Assembly (NCBI GenBank): GCA_030247855.1 | Contig: JAPDRN010000127.1 | Location: forward strand, 30,578 to 94,577 | Direction: 5' to 3' | Source of the DNA: Knufia peltigerae | Lineage: Eukaryota > Ascomycota > Eurotiomycetes > Chaetothyriales > Trichomeriaceae | Length of the DNA stretch: 64,000 nucleotides | Shown here: positions 51,774-63,266 of the stretch, piece after piece | Layout of the letters: every line of letters begins with the position of its first letter | Numbering within the stretch: position 1 is the first letter of the stretch | Notes under the pieces: model-generated | Seen by the model: only the letters and a program-made list of their open reading frames with translations | What the model was told of the DNA's origin: nothing | The model's database searches: none | Made by a program: the position numbers and the translations under genes

Positions 51774-53752
51774 TCAGCCCGCAAACTCCTTGTTCTCTAC
51801 TTTCTCCTCCTTTTCCTTGGTTGTGGCGACGACACTTGCTCTGCGAATATCCACAGTCTCTCCTCGGAAAGGATCGGTGGTAGTCTTGCCAAAGGCTCTT
51901 GCGTTGACACGCCTCTCGAACAAGACATCCAATTCCGCATACGTCTTTCCTTTCGGTTCCGGAAGTCGGAAAAACGTCCAGATAATGCAAAGAAAGCAGG
52001 ACCCTCCCCAGAACAGACCTGCCTTCGCTCGCCAGTTCCAAGCGGTGGTGACAACCATTCTCGGAGTAAGAATATTGTTCACAATCCCGACAATGTTATA
52101 AGCGTTGCGTGCCAACACAATGGTCTTGCTGCGAAGCCTTACTGAAGGAATTTCGGCCACCAAGCAGTAGCAGACAGGTCCGATGGTGAGATCGTAGATG
52201 AAAGTGAAAATCAGAAGCAGCGTTCCGATAACCCATGGGGCCGCTTTGTTCGAGCTCGGTGCAAGACCAACAAACCCAATGGTGAAGAGGGTGATGCACG
52301 AAGCAGCTAGACCGTAGAGGTACAGCGTGCGCCGACCCACTCGAGGCATCAGTGCCCATGCAATGAAGACACCTATGGCTGCAAGGCCATACTGCCCCAT
52401 TTGAAAGTCGAAGGCGTAGACCGTGTCGAGTCCGGCATTCTGGTAGAACTGTGTCGAATATCCTTGAAGACCAGATCCGCAGAGAGTCTGAATCATCCAA
52501 ACGACGCAGGCAATCTCTGTACGGCGCAAGTCAACCCCTTTGAAGCAGTCCCAGTAAGTCGTTCCTGCAGTAATCTCTTTCTCGAGTTCGTCAGTGTGCA
52601 CCATCATCGCTACGGTCTTTCGGGGGTCGAAGTCGACATCGGCTTTGCTCGTGAGCCGCCTGAGACTCTTTTCAGCATCATCATACCGGCCCTTCCTCAC
52701 AAGCCACCAGGGACTCTCGGGAGCGAATATGATACCAACGAGCAAAGGTAGCGGCCATATCCATTCTGTAATCCGTCAGATAAAACCATTCAGTTGCTGT
52801 AGTGAGAAAGTAGGTCGCAAAAACAACTTCTCACGCAGAAGTACTTACGCAACGCAAAGGGGATGCGATAACCCCACTCGCTTTTCACATCAAGCAGGCC
52901 TCTGAGAACACCAGAGCCGATAAGTTGACCAAACACCCAGCAAAGATTGACGTATGTCGTCAGGAACGGTCGTAGAGGCGTGGGAGTCACCTCCGCTGCG
53001 TAAGCTGTCGTGATTGTCTGAAAGACACCCCTGTGAGTTGTTAGAAAACCCCAGAACTGAGGGTTTCCAGCAAACTTACCACGGCAAACCACATAGAATC
53101 TCCCCAACCAAGAGCATCTGAGGGTCACGTTGAGTTTGAAATACTATAGAGACATGGCAGGAGTAGAATTACCTGAATGTTGACGGCAAAGAACGTGATG
53201 AAGATGAAGCATATCTAGAACATCTTAGACAGTCCTGAAAATCGGCAAAGCTTTAACATACCACAAGGACAAGCGCCAGGCCGATTGTGAAACGATAGCC
53301 CATCCGTTCAGCCAATATTCCACATGCCATTAGACCGAGGATTTCGCCGACGAGGGCTCCATTACTCAGGCCAGTTTGCCAAGGGGCAGAGACCACGTAG
53401 GTACCATCAGGCTGCTTGTCGCCGTACTTCTTCTGAAACTCGGCTTTCCAATATGTCAATCAGGGTATCATGGTAGATCCTTGAAGTGCCACTTACGAAA
53501 TCCATAAAAACTTCCAATCACGACCAAGTCGTAGCCCTCCATGACCAAGGCTGTGGAGGCAAGAACACTCCACCCAACTGCTTTTGGGTATGTCTTGATT
53601 GCTTTCCAGATACCCATCTGGTGTTCGTATTCCGTCGCTTCTTGGGCCTCATCGACAATGTTCTGGTCGCCGGCCCATTGGAACTCCGACATACGTCGGC
53701 CAATGTTGGTGATGACACCATCCTCAGCCGTAACTGAAGGCCGTTGTGCCAT
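51774..53752 (-). CDS. Alpha-glucoside (maltose)-type MFS permease
   Basis: Six exons (53752-53497, 53443-53262, 53214-53173, 53117-53080, 53030-52849, 52765-51774; introns 53, 47, 55, 49 and 83 nt) give 563 residues. Marks: LVMEGYDLVVIGSFYGFPEF in helix 1, ILAERMGYRFTIG loop, FAPESPWWLVRKGRYDDAEK after helix 6, which is diagnostic of maltose/alpha-glucoside H+ symporters, GSGLQGYSTQFYQNAGL in helix 7, MPRVGRRTLYLYG, and RLPEPKGKTYAELDVLF after helix 12. Twelve helices are expected. I chose ATG 53752 (MAQRPSV) over the longer frame. It lies between two Zn2Cys6 genes. No alpha-glucosidase gene is present in the window. Confidence 0.9.
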
Positions 53753-53847
53753 GATCACTGTTAATCCTTGCAGTGATTTCCACAATGATGAAATAGAGAA
53801 TTGAATTAGAGCACTGGAACGGAGAACTTGGAGGGGAAGAAAAGCAG

Positions 53848-53855
53848 TATATATA
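53848..53855 (-). promoter_or_regulatory. TATA box of the permease gene
   Basis: TATATATA 96 bp upstream of the ATG at 53752, in a pyrimidine-rich coding-strand context. Confidence 0.5.
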
Positions 53856-54469
53856 GTTCCAATAATGCATGGGTATTATACTTTCGGCAGTCCATATGTC
53901 CATTATACGTGAAGTCCTCGTCCGCTTGTCCGTTGCCTTGGTGGCATAAGAGCGACTCTGTATTCCTCGCACTAGGCGACGACAATTTCGCCGTTCCCTC
54001 CAACCAAACCAGCTCTCTCCGCAACTAGGGGATAACCTGGGGTAGCATCTGGTGACGAAAGCTCGAGGTTAGCTTATGGAAGATCGATCAAAAGGCCACA
54101 ATGAGATGGATCAACAAGTGGATGCTAAGCGAAAACACGCTTTCGTGGACACGGTCCGACAGTGACCCAATCGCAGTGTGTGGCCTTTATCAATCTGCCT
54201 TCCACTGTTTCGACTGCTTCAATTCCGCGCTGTCTCAAGTTGGCGTAGTAAGGAGCGTCTGGAAAGTACCATAGTCTTCTGATTGGACCAACGTCGGGGC
54301 CCTTTGAAGCTAAGGTATTTGTTCGGCATCGGGTATACTATCGGTCCCCAATCACCCCCCCAAAAACGAGACCGAGGTCGTACAAAGATTGGTTGCATTG
54401 GAAAACGCAAATTCTTGCCTGGCGACTTCTGGTGGCTTGCGATGTGATCTGCCCGCTTCCAGGTCTCAG

Positions 54470-54495
54470 GTGAGCGCCTGACGTGAGCGCCTGAC
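54470..54495. repeat. 13-bp tandem duplication
   Basis: GTGAGCGCCTGAC occurs twice head-to-tail with no spacer. Confidence 0.9.
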
Positions 54496-54722
54496 GATTT
54501 CCCAGGAGTGATGAAAATAAGGCTAGTGAAGTCTGAAGCTTGACATCTGAAGGTTTCGCCGAGGTGGAGTTCAGCGTAGCATCCTGAGTAGCCAGCCAGT
54601 TCTTCTTCGCAGTACGAGTACAATCCGCCGGGCTCGAGCGTGAGGACGCGCCATCTCCAGCTTGGACCTCAAACCTCAAAGCTATATCCATGGTGGTTTG
54701 ATTTGAACAACAACTGACGATG

Positions 54723-56033
54723 CTAAGGTCCGCGCCCCCGAATTTTGTCCAACAGCCGTTTTATGCGCACTACCGGCTGAACAGCTTGACAAGTGCCTGC
54801 TGTGATCTTCATGATCAGGCCCAGAGCGTCAGAGAAGCCGGCAAATAGTTCAGTCTCTGAGATCGTTTCCATTAGGCCAATGACATGATTGCATCGTGTC
54901 TGCGCATCAAACTCCGAGAGTGCTTCAAGTTTTACCTCGATGAAAGTGCCCAGGGTGGCGTAGAGTAGATACAATACCCATCTTTGCATGAGTGGCTCAA
55001 TGCCAATACCCCTCGTACGGTGTCTGCGAATTATATCCAACCAGTTCCGGCCGAATGCTGCTGCATCCGAGGTGCTGATACGATCGACGTAGAGCAAGTC
55101 GAAACAGCCTTCAAGAAGCTGCGCCGCTTCGGAAACAGAGGAGAAGGTTCCCGGCAAGTCTAAAGATGGATGAGATGTTTCCCCGGTAGCGCCCTGGTTG
55201 GCAAAAATGGTTGTTGAATGGTGGAAACTTTGATTCGCGTCTAGGGATGGCTTGAGCACTGTCTCAACGAGGTCATCACGGTGGTATGAGGGATCGCTGT
55301 CCTGGCTGGAACGAGCTAGATTTTTATCAGCGATCAGCAGGGCCGAGTCCAGGTGTACGCGAGCAGACTGCATCCGACGATTGCCAACTTCATAGGACCA
55401 AGCAAGTATGCTGGCAATCAGCAAATCATGCAGCGGATAGCGCTCCCGGGCCATGAGTCCAAGAGCAGCTGTGTGGTACCTCTCTGCAGCCTTCAGCGGT
55501 GCACTTCCTGTTTTGCGTAGTGCAAAGTCTGGTATTCGAGACTCATCGAGAATGGCAAGGGCGAGAAGAAGGTTCTTCGTTGCCGCACAGGACAAAGCTG
55601 AGCGAATGAAAGCATTAAAAAGAGGCGCTGGAGTGGGCGAGAAGTGGCTCAGAAAAGGGCCAGTGTTATGGAGAAAGAATTCGAAGGAACGAGTCTCGGA
55701 GAGGCTGGAGAAAAGACTGAGTGGTGCCAGACCAGATGATGGAGGACAGAGGGCATTTTCACCTTCTCCAGATAGAGATGACCATTCATCTTTGCGTTCC
55801 GGAGCAGGTTGTGGATGAGACTGTGTCACTGAAGACCTAGCAGGCTCAAACATCCAAGTTCGAATAGTATCGTAGCCCAAGCATTTGTGGCCACCTCGTC
55901 GACATCGGAGACAGACTGGGCGAGCCTCGTCGCATTTGACATGTCGTTTCTTGCAGGTGATACAGCCCGTGCGGACTTTTGGGGCCGATGTTTTCTTTCG
56001 CTCGACTGGTACAGGTTCGGAGTTGGCACTCAT
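54723..56033 (-). CDS. Zn2Cys6 transcription factor
   Basis: An intronless 436-residue protein from the ATG at 56033 (MSANSEPVPVERKK). The frame extends 51 codons upstream but starts there with GTG. Zinc cluster C24-x2-C27-x6-C34-x6-C41-x2-C44-x6-C51, flanked by basic residues. The rest resembles the fungal_trans_2 type: SFEFFLHNTGPFLSHF near 125, NLLLALAILDESR, AERYHTAALGLM and VRIKRLLDKIRG at the end. Targets are unknown. It lies upstream of the permease on the same strand and diverges from the ArfGAP gene. Confidence 0.83.
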   Translation of the reverse strand: MSANSEPVPVERKKTSAPKVRTGCITCKKRHVKCDEARPVCLRCRRGGHKCLGYDTIRTWMFEPARSSVTQSHPQPAPERKDEWSSLSGEGENALCPPSSGLAPLSLFSSLSETRSFEFFLHNTGPFLSHFSPTPAPLFNAFIRSALSCAATKNLLLALAILDESRIPDFALRKTGSAPLKAAERYHTAALGLMARERYPLHDLLIASILAWSYEVGNRRMQSARVHLDSALLIADKNLARSSQDSDPSYHRDDLVETVLKPSLDANQSFHHSTTIFANQGATGETSHPSLDLPGTFSSVSEAAQLLEGCFDLLYVDRISTSDAAAFGRNWLDIIRRHRTRGIGIEPLMQRWVLYLLYATLGTFIEVKLEALSEFDAQTRCNHVIGLMETISETELFAGFSDALGLIMKITAGTCQAVQPVVRIKRLLDKIRGRGP

Positions 56034-56761
56034 GTTGGAGAGTACTCTTTTGGATAAATAGATCCCCGAGCCAAGAACAAGCTGTTCAATGAGTCTACAG
56101 GCGGTGTTTTGTGCCTTTTTATGCCTCCAGATAGTTGTTGCGATGGTATTGAATGATTGTACACAGAGATTGCGAATGCTGCTCACATACAGCCGCCATG
56201 CTTCGCGCTTTTATTAGCGACGAGTGAGGGGTGCGTGGACGATTAGCACCGGAATTTTCAACAGTAACAATCTTTTCGAGGTAGTGAAATCTGTTCAACG
56301 TGATGTATTCCGGCTGTGTAGATAAAAGTGTCGAGATGCGCGGCTCCTGTCGATATTCTTTCAAGATAGCAGCGTATTCGATTGTTGATGGTGGTGACAA
56401 CCTTTCATGACCTCGTATTCGTACTCGTACTTGAGCGGCTATGAAGTTTCATCTAGAGGCTTAGAGCGGCGGGAGAGCATCGCCCCCACAAGAAACACAA
56501 GGCTACCATTCGCCTCCCACCCGCTCCCTGGACTCGATGCCCATGAACATACTCCGTACTCCGTACGAGTATCTGTCTCCAACGCTGGCAATTGCATTTG
56601 ACGTCTGTCTCGTACCCGTCCACCCATCAAGACCCTGGCTTGGTGCTGTGCTGTGCAACAGTGTCCAGTCTCAGCCGTAATCCCTTCCAGACTCAATTCC
56701 AACCTCACATTCCAGCACCAAAACTGTCCTCATCATCTCAGAGCACCTTGACCCAGCCCTG
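56034..56761. promoter_or_regulatory. Divergent promoter region
   Basis: 728 bp between the Zn2Cys6 and ArfGAP genes. Two overlapping TACTCCGTAC copies occupy 56550-56566. No gene is supported. Confidence 0.5.
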
Positions 56762-58525
56762 ATGTCTCGAAGGGCGCCTGCCGACCGGGCGGCCCAGAAC
56801 GCCCAAACCCTCAAGGCCCTTGTCAAGCTCGAAGGTAACAAGGTCTGCGCGGATTGCAAGAGAAACAAACATCCACGATGGGCAAGTTGGAATCTGGGTG
56901 TCTTTATCTGCATTCGATGTTCCGGCATACATCGAGGCATGGGCACTCATGTTAGTCGAGTCAAGTCGGTGGACCTGGATGCCTGGACAGATGAACAGCT
57001 ACAGAGCATCCTGAAATGGGGCAATTCAAGAGCAAACAAATACTGGGAAGCCAAACTTGCAGCTGGACACGTGCCTTCCGAAGCGAAGATCGAGAATTTC
57101 ATCCGTACCAAGTATGAGTCTAAGCGATGGGTTATGGATGGTCCTATGCCGGATCCTTCCACATTGGACGACGGTGAAGACAACATGCCGCTGAATATTG
57201 TTCAAGAGAAGGCTAAAATTGAGAGGTCTGCCTCGCAGCGAGCGGCTGCTACTCAGCCGCCGCCACCACAGCCGCGTGCAGCGCCGAATGTCAACCTGTT
57301 CGATGACTTCGCTCCTCCTCCTCCAGTCAGACCTAGTACAGCCGACTTTGCAGACTCGAGGCCGACACGAACTGCCCCGCCTGCACCAACTCCAGCACAG
57401 GCCGCGAAACCCGCAAGCAAACCACAAGACTCACTTCTAGGCTTGGATTTCTTTGGGAACGCGCCTTCAGCGGGGATTGGACGACCCTCTAGTGCAGCTG
57501 CAAATCCAACATCATCAGCGACAAGCAGGGGGGACCTCAAAAGCTCTATCTTGTCCCTGTATGCCAGTGCCCCAAAACCACAACCTACTCAACCTCAGCA
57601 TGAGCGCCAGCCGTCCATGTCAGGTGCGGCGTCACCACCTCTTGGGAAGCAGGATGCCTTTGGTGGTTTGGCAGACGCCTTTGGTGGGTTGAACTTCTCC
57701 AGCACAAGCACATCACCACCTCCCCAACCACAGCCATCTTCCGCATTCTCTGCATTCGGCAGTCTCACCAACTCGGGGCCCAAATCTACATCTTCAGCTG
57801 GCGCCTCGTCGCCTCCAGCTTTGAGCGGCGGCAGCTTCTTCGATTCTCTGCCCTCGAAAGCACCCGCCGCCAAACCGACTGTCACCTCACCTTCTGCGTC
57901 CAACGGCTTGGACTTTGCATTCACACAAACAGCACCTGCACCCCAGCCTGCAGCCGCGCCCAAGCCATCTACATCATCTATTCCAACAGATCTTTTCGAA
58001 GCTGACGACTTTGGTGGCTTTGCAAGCTCTATGCCTGCGTCGCCTCCGAAGCGGGCTCCGACGAATGTTGCCTCACCTCCTACCAGCACCGCCAACATCA
58101 ACTCCCCGTTCAATTTGTCCTCTCCCACCACATCTGCGCCTATGCCTGCACCACAACAGGCCCCACAAGCTTTCAAATCACCCGCAGTCCCGCAAAGCAA
58201 CGCAGCGCTTTTTGATCCTTGGGGCTCTAGCAATGACAGCAGTCCTTGGGGAGCACCAGACCCGGCACCCGCCAAACCTGCGCAGCCCAAAGTGGAATTA
58301 GGGAGACCACCAGCGCACATCACGGCAAACGATATTCATGGCGGATGGGCAGATCCTATCTCATCAAGTACTAAGCCTCCCCAGCAACCAACGGTGACGG
58401 CAGACGAGGACTTTGGAGGATGGACCTCAGCATCGACGACCCAGACACCCATTAGTGGACCAGCAAAACCTAGTGGTGGTGGATTTGGAGGAGCATCGGA
58501 TCCATTTGACAATCCCTGGGGTTAG
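56762..58525 (+). CDS. ArfGAP-domain protein (Age2/SMAP type)
   Basis: An intronless 587-residue protein. The ArfGAP domain (about 15-130) has the zinc finger C29-x2-C32-x17-C50-x2-C53 and the catalytic arginine R58 in GIHRGMGTHVSRVKS, followed by SVDLDAWTDEQLQS. It stimulates GTP hydrolysis on Arf proteins at Golgi or endosomal membranes. The remaining 440 residues are Pro/Ala/Ser-rich and disordered, with many short clathrin or adaptor-binding-like motifs: FDDF, DLFEADDFGGFA, LFDPWG, SPWG, DEDFGGW and a C-terminal DPFDNPWG. The finger spacing of 17 rather than 16 residues appears usual for the fungal branch, as far as I recall. The start ATG follows a C/T-rich leader. Confidence 0.9.
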   Translation: MSRRAPADRAAQNAQTLKALVKLEGNKVCADCKRNKHPRWASWNLGVFICIRCSGIHRGMGTHVSRVKSVDLDAWTDEQLQSILKWGNSRANKYWEAKLAAGHVPSEAKIENFIRTKYESKRWVMDGPMPDPSTLDDGEDNMPLNIVQEKAKIERSASQRAAATQPPPPQPRAAPNVNLFDDFAPPPPVRPSTADFADSRPTRTAPPAPTPAQAAKPASKPQDSLLGLDFFGNAPSAGIGRPSSAAANPTSSATSRGDLKSSILSLYASAPKPQPTQPQHERQPSMSGAASPPLGKQDAFGGLADAFGGLNFSSTSTSPPPQPQPSSAFSAFGSLTNSGPKSTSSAGASSPPALSGGSFFDSLPSKAPAAKPTVTSPSASNGLDFAFTQTAPAPQPAAAPKPSTSSIPTDLFEADDFGGFASSMPASPPKRAPTNVASPPTSTANINSPFNLSSPTTSAPMPAPQQAPQAFKSPAVPQSNAALFDPWGSSNDSSPWGAPDPAPAKPAQPKVELGRPPAHITANDIHGGWADPISSSTKPPQQPTVTADEDFGGWTSASTTQTPISGPAKPSGGGFGGASDPFDNPWG

Positions 58526-59186
58526 TGAGATGACGCATCTGATCACGATGTATGAAGTGCGGGAGTGAGGAGAAAGATTATGCCAGTTCGGATGAAGACA
58601 AAATGAATTGTTATTGCAGCATGAGCATTTTTCCATAGACCAGCAGAAAGACACAATTGCAAGAAGCACACGAAGCGTAACACGAGGTGTGTCTATATAA
58701 GTCTGCGGACACTGCCCGTGGCACAGGATCAACTGCACCGTGCCTATTCCGTATCCCGTAACTGTTGTGTAAACTTATTGTACTCCGTACTGAAGGCAGA
58801 TATCTATCTAATGAGTACCTAGGTACCTTTGGTAGTTGTGCGTGGGAGGTGAACGCCACCATCAACAGAACCAAGAAGCCGGGGCGTGGTTTAAGATCAA
58901 GGCGCCCCCGAGGAGGAGTGTGACAGGGGTGCCTCATCAGCCTTAAAGGGTGTTAGTGGGCGCCAAGTCACCCCGAACTATACTCGTATTTAGTGCACTG
59001 TACTCCGTACTTGTAGGTGGTTTGTGGCTGTCTCTCCCTGTCCGTCGTCGATTGGCCAGCAGGCGCGCGGCTTCTGGGCTGCCAGTGTGCACATCAATGA
59101 GCCTGTTTTAGCCGTCGACCCATTCGACCACTTACCATGCTCGTTGCACTCCCTTGACATTGCTTGTTCGAAGCCTTAGACCAGCC
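58526..59186. other. Intergenic with two TACTCCGTAC motifs
   Basis: 661 bp between ArfGAP and the Zds1-like gene. TACTCCGTAC at 58781-58790 and 59001-59010. The right part is the promoter of the Zds1-like gene. No gene is supported. Confidence 0.5.
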
Positions 59187-62100
59187 ATGGCACACCCTCA
59201 CTACCCTCGCCTTGTATGACTGTCAAACGAACTACCCATCGTCACCGCTGTAAATATCCGGCTACCTCCCTTCGTCTAAGAATTAACGAACAACCCCTTT
59301 TGCCTCCATTGCCCTGTCTTTCCCTATCCTCCACCCCGAATCCGATGATTACAGGACTCTATCCAGGAGCAGCAACCGATCGGCCATTGCGCGCAGGAGG
59401 CGGGCCAGGAGGGAGGGCTGTGGCCTGTTCATCAACGCGATAAATTCAATACCGATACAACAACAGGGCCAGAAAGCCGGATCGTCCGCCTCATGAAGGT
59501 TCGTGAATATCCTTAAGGTTGCTGAGCCCGGCAATACTCGAGAAGCCTGCAGACGCAAGTGGGAAGTCCATGGGGATGCTGTGTCCATTTCGTACCTGCC
59601 CAGCTTCGAATCTAGACCATTGCTGACATCGTGCTCGCTTTAGACTTCATCGCGGAGCAGGGACACGGGCGCGAGCTTCGCAGCCCGCAGAGGGCATCTC
59701 CCACAACTGTCCATCAATGACGAAAGCCATCATATCACCGAAACCATTGGCTACCTTTACGATGACGACGAACTCGAGCAAGACGTACGGAATAATAGTA
59801 TCAATTCGCATCAGCACACCAACCTCAATTCACATGGCGCTGCCAATGGAATACAGGCGGAGAACACGCGGGCCCTGAGGAGGACTTCAATACCGCGAAA
59901 GCAACTGCCAGGTAGAGAGAGCACAAATGGGAACGATGCGACACACTCAAACGGCCTCTCTAGAGGCCTTTCAGTACAAGGACAATCGTGGGACCGGGAT
60001 CGATCCTCCCCTTCGCCGCCTATGAACACTCGAGAACGGTCACCGTCTGACACGGCTACGTCTTCTTTCCCTCTGAACGATATCGACTATGAATCAAGTC
60101 CTGCTGGACTGGCGCAAGAGTTGAGCAATCTACAAGCTTTGAGGAGAATGTCAATGAACGTCGGCGCTGCGGATGACCCGGACTTGCCACAACTGAGCGC
60201 GGCTGGTATGCCAAATGCGCCGTCCTCTACCTCCAGCGAGGATGATTCCTCGCGATTATTCTGGGTGCCGGCCCGCTTACATCCCGAATTGGCACCGAAG
60301 GAGTTTAAAACATTTCTTGAGGGCAAGGCTGAGCAGATAAGGCGCAGGTCAGGTGAATTGTCAGCATTTAGCCCACCAACGTCCTCCAGATCGAGCTCAC
60401 TGAGCGTGGAAGGAGGGAACTCAGGTTTAAGGCGGAAAAAATCCATGCTGTCCCGACAGATCAATAGCTCTGTGGGCTATCAGGACGGAGCAGATCGACT
60501 GGAAAGGAAGAAATCTCAGTCGCGAAGGACTACTCCGCAGGATCCCAACCTACAGGAATTGGAGACCTTGGTGGCCAACACTGTAGGAGTATCGGACGTG
60601 GAGCCCGAAAAGCCTAAGGAGGACGACACCGGTGACATTATACTTCCATCGGTCCCCGGCTCCAGCCTTAAGAGGTCGACGAGGACGACGTACAGACGCG
60701 GTGGCAGTTTAAAAGGAAGAGGGGCCGATCGCAGTACCTATGCGCAAAGAGCTGCAAGGAGAGCTGCGAGTGGAAGTCCATCAGGGAGTAGGCCTGAATC
60801 GCCAGAGGCCAATGTACCTGCGATTCCACCAATTCCAATCTTCGCTTCGGGCGACGTTGCGAATCTCGCTCTAACACTTAAAGATCCCTCTGTATCAGCA
60901 GCACCAGCCAAAAGTGCTGCAATGAACTTTTCGCGACCGGCAGGACGTGATGTTTCGCCCAACGCTGGTTTGGGCTCGTCTGTCCCTTCGACCTTCGACT
61001 CAATTTTCAAGGACGATGACCCCTCGAGGCGGTCCAGCACGTCGAGCATGCCAGAAATACAAAGACATTCGTCGGCGCCACAATCGCCCCCCAAATCAAA
61101 CACACCGGTTGAGCGAAAATCGGTGCCACAGATCGTTGAGACACCACCCCCTGAAGAGCCACGCACACATGCTCAACCTCTACGCTCATCTTCCATTCAA
61201 GCACCGGTCAGGCACCCTGAACGAGTATCATCCCGTGAAGACAAGGCCAGAAATATCTCTCCTCAAAGGCCTCCTATGCCGAGCAAGGGCTCGCTGCCAA
61301 GCCTCACTGGAAGGTCTCCGCCAGGACCGAATGCAATGCCTCCACAAACCAAACCAACACAGAGCCTTGAGCAGCCTTCGCCTCTTCCAGGGAACGATAC
61401 GAATACCAGCAATTTGTCCTTCATTCCGACACTTACTGTTGACAAACGCGCCGACAACAGGAAGAAGGAAGACAAGAAATCTTCATGGAGCTGGTTATTG
61501 GGCAAAGAGGATGGTGACAAAGATAAAACTGATAAGCCAAAGGCCAAGATTGCTAAGCCACCGCAACAGCACGACAACACTAGGCTTGATGTTTTGCAGG
61601 CTTCAATCGATGGTGTTGGAAAAGGTCGGGAGAGCATCGTCCTCGACCGTGATAGCCTAAAGCTAGACGAAGAACGTAAAAAGGAAAGTCAACGGAAATC
61701 TTCCGGCAGTGACACGAAGAAGGAGAAAGAAAGCATCTTCTCTACGATATTTGGCGGAAAGAAGGCCAAAGGAGAAAAGGAGAGTAATTCAAAGAAGGCT
61801 CGTGAGCGTGGTCTGTCGCCGGAACCCCCGTACCGAGAACTAAGACCAGACATCGACTACAACTGGACAAGATTTTCGATATTGGAGGAAAGAGCAATAT
61901 ACCGAATGGCACATATCAAGCTCGCTAATCCACGACGGGCACTTCACTCACAGGTGTTGTTGAGTAATTTTATGTATAGCTATCTGGCGAAAGTCCAACA
62001 GATGCACCCACAGATGAATCTACCCACAAGTGCGAAGCAGCAGAGGAAACAACAGCAAAAGGACCAGCAGCCAGATGAGTTTACTCAATATCAGCGGTAT

Positions 62101-62432
62101 CAACAGGTACGTCTAGTTGTGGATGATGAAGCGTCTCGACTGACTTTTTTTGATAGCAGCAAGCACAACAACAGTCCCTGGAACAACAACAGCAACCACA
62201 ATCATATGGTTCTCAACAGGACATGAAGGATACTGCGGGATATGATTACGACCGGGGCTCTGGTTCGAGATCGATCTCAAGAGGCAGCAAAACGTCAGTG
62301 GAAGATAATGGGTCATCATACAAAGGAGGTGGCTATAGTCAATACCATGGTTCTCAACAGCAGCAACAACAACAACATCAGCAAGGGCAATATGGGGCCC
62401 AGCTGGATGACGATGACGATGATATGTGGTAA
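59187..62432 (+). CDS. Zds1-like protein (Zds_C domain)
   Basis: Four exons (59187-59213, 59355-59498, 59644-62106, 62157-62432; introns 141, 145 and 50 nt) give 969 residues. Exon 1 encodes only nine residues; exons 1-3 join in frame and end-to-end support is the conserved N-terminal block RRGHLPQLSINDESHHITET (72-91). The Zds C-terminal domain lies at about 786-846, with NWTRFSILEERAIYRMAHIK and LANPRRALHSQVLLSNFMYS. Yeast Zds1/Zds2 bind PP2A-Cdc55 and affect polarity and mitotic entry. Between are basic, Ser-rich disordered regions and a Lys/Glu-rich stretch. The tail is Gln-rich and ends in an acidic DDDDDDMW. The last acceptor is of NAGNAG type, so one Gln may vary. Confidence 0.85.
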
Positions 62433-63266
62433 TACTTTGCATTCTGTAAGGTTCTACGAAGAGATATTACTCTTTTGCAAATATCGTGTATATCTCTTGT
62501 CTGGAGATGGTTTCTGCTCCTTGAGCGAAATTTCACTCAGGGAACATGCTCCGGGGACACGGCAGCGCTTTCTCTGCTTTCTTAGTTTCTCATTTTCAGC
62601 ATAGCGAGAGGACGTGAGCGGAATATTCAATACCAAGTTCGAGGTCCATCTATTGGGGGGGATTTATTATAGTAGCTATGGTCATGTGGTATCTGAATAT
62701 ACTGCTTACTGCCATCTTCACGATGGTAAAACCCTTACTTTTGTTGTCGCTGTCTATCCATCGAAGTTTCTCGGCGCATACGTACCTACTTGGAGGTAAG
62801 AAGCTTCCTGGTGACAGATTGTAGAATCTTCGTTGCGTTCAGCCTTGCCGACGTCATGAACGAGGCTGTGGCGCCACGAGGCCGGCTGAGTGTGACACCC
62901 CCAGGAACAAAGAGAAGGTTGTGTTACCCCGTCTCGTAATTGGGACCGAATCTTCCGCCTACGGCTTTCCGTGCTTCACCTTCGCCTCTACGGATACTAC
63001 GCATCTACCACAAGCTATATTTGTTCTTTTACAATTTGACTCGAGTGGACCAGGATTAGGTCGGTATCTTTAGCGCAAGCTTCGGTGCGGCACCAGAAAT
63101 CAGCCACCTCTACCGCAATCGAGCCCTTACGACGAGTTGGCCTGTTAGCCATCCTCTCTCAGGTCCATCTGATCCAGATCATACCACCGACCTCTCGAGC
63201 ATTCTCTCGACGCCTAGAAAAACGGTCCTTCTTCTACCTCTGGGGCGCCATTATCCTCCCGTCACC
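62433..63266. other. Intergenic, promoter of the SNARE gene
   Basis: 834 bp: the 3' flank of the Zds1-like gene and the promoter of the SNARE gene. No supported gene and no clear sites. Confidence 0.45.

Larger units (their letters stand above)
53753..54722. promoter_or_regulatory. Promoter of the permease
   Basis: 970 bp. Apart from the TATA box and a 13-bp tandem duplication there is nothing I can support; a 117-codon minus-strand frame at 54338-54691 begins with ATG but reads like random sequence. Confidence 0.45.

Noticed and set aside
57595..58323. 242-codon minus-strand frame inside the ArfGAP gene
   Set aside because: Antisense of a Pro/Ala-rich GC-rich coding region, which tends to keep the opposite strand open.
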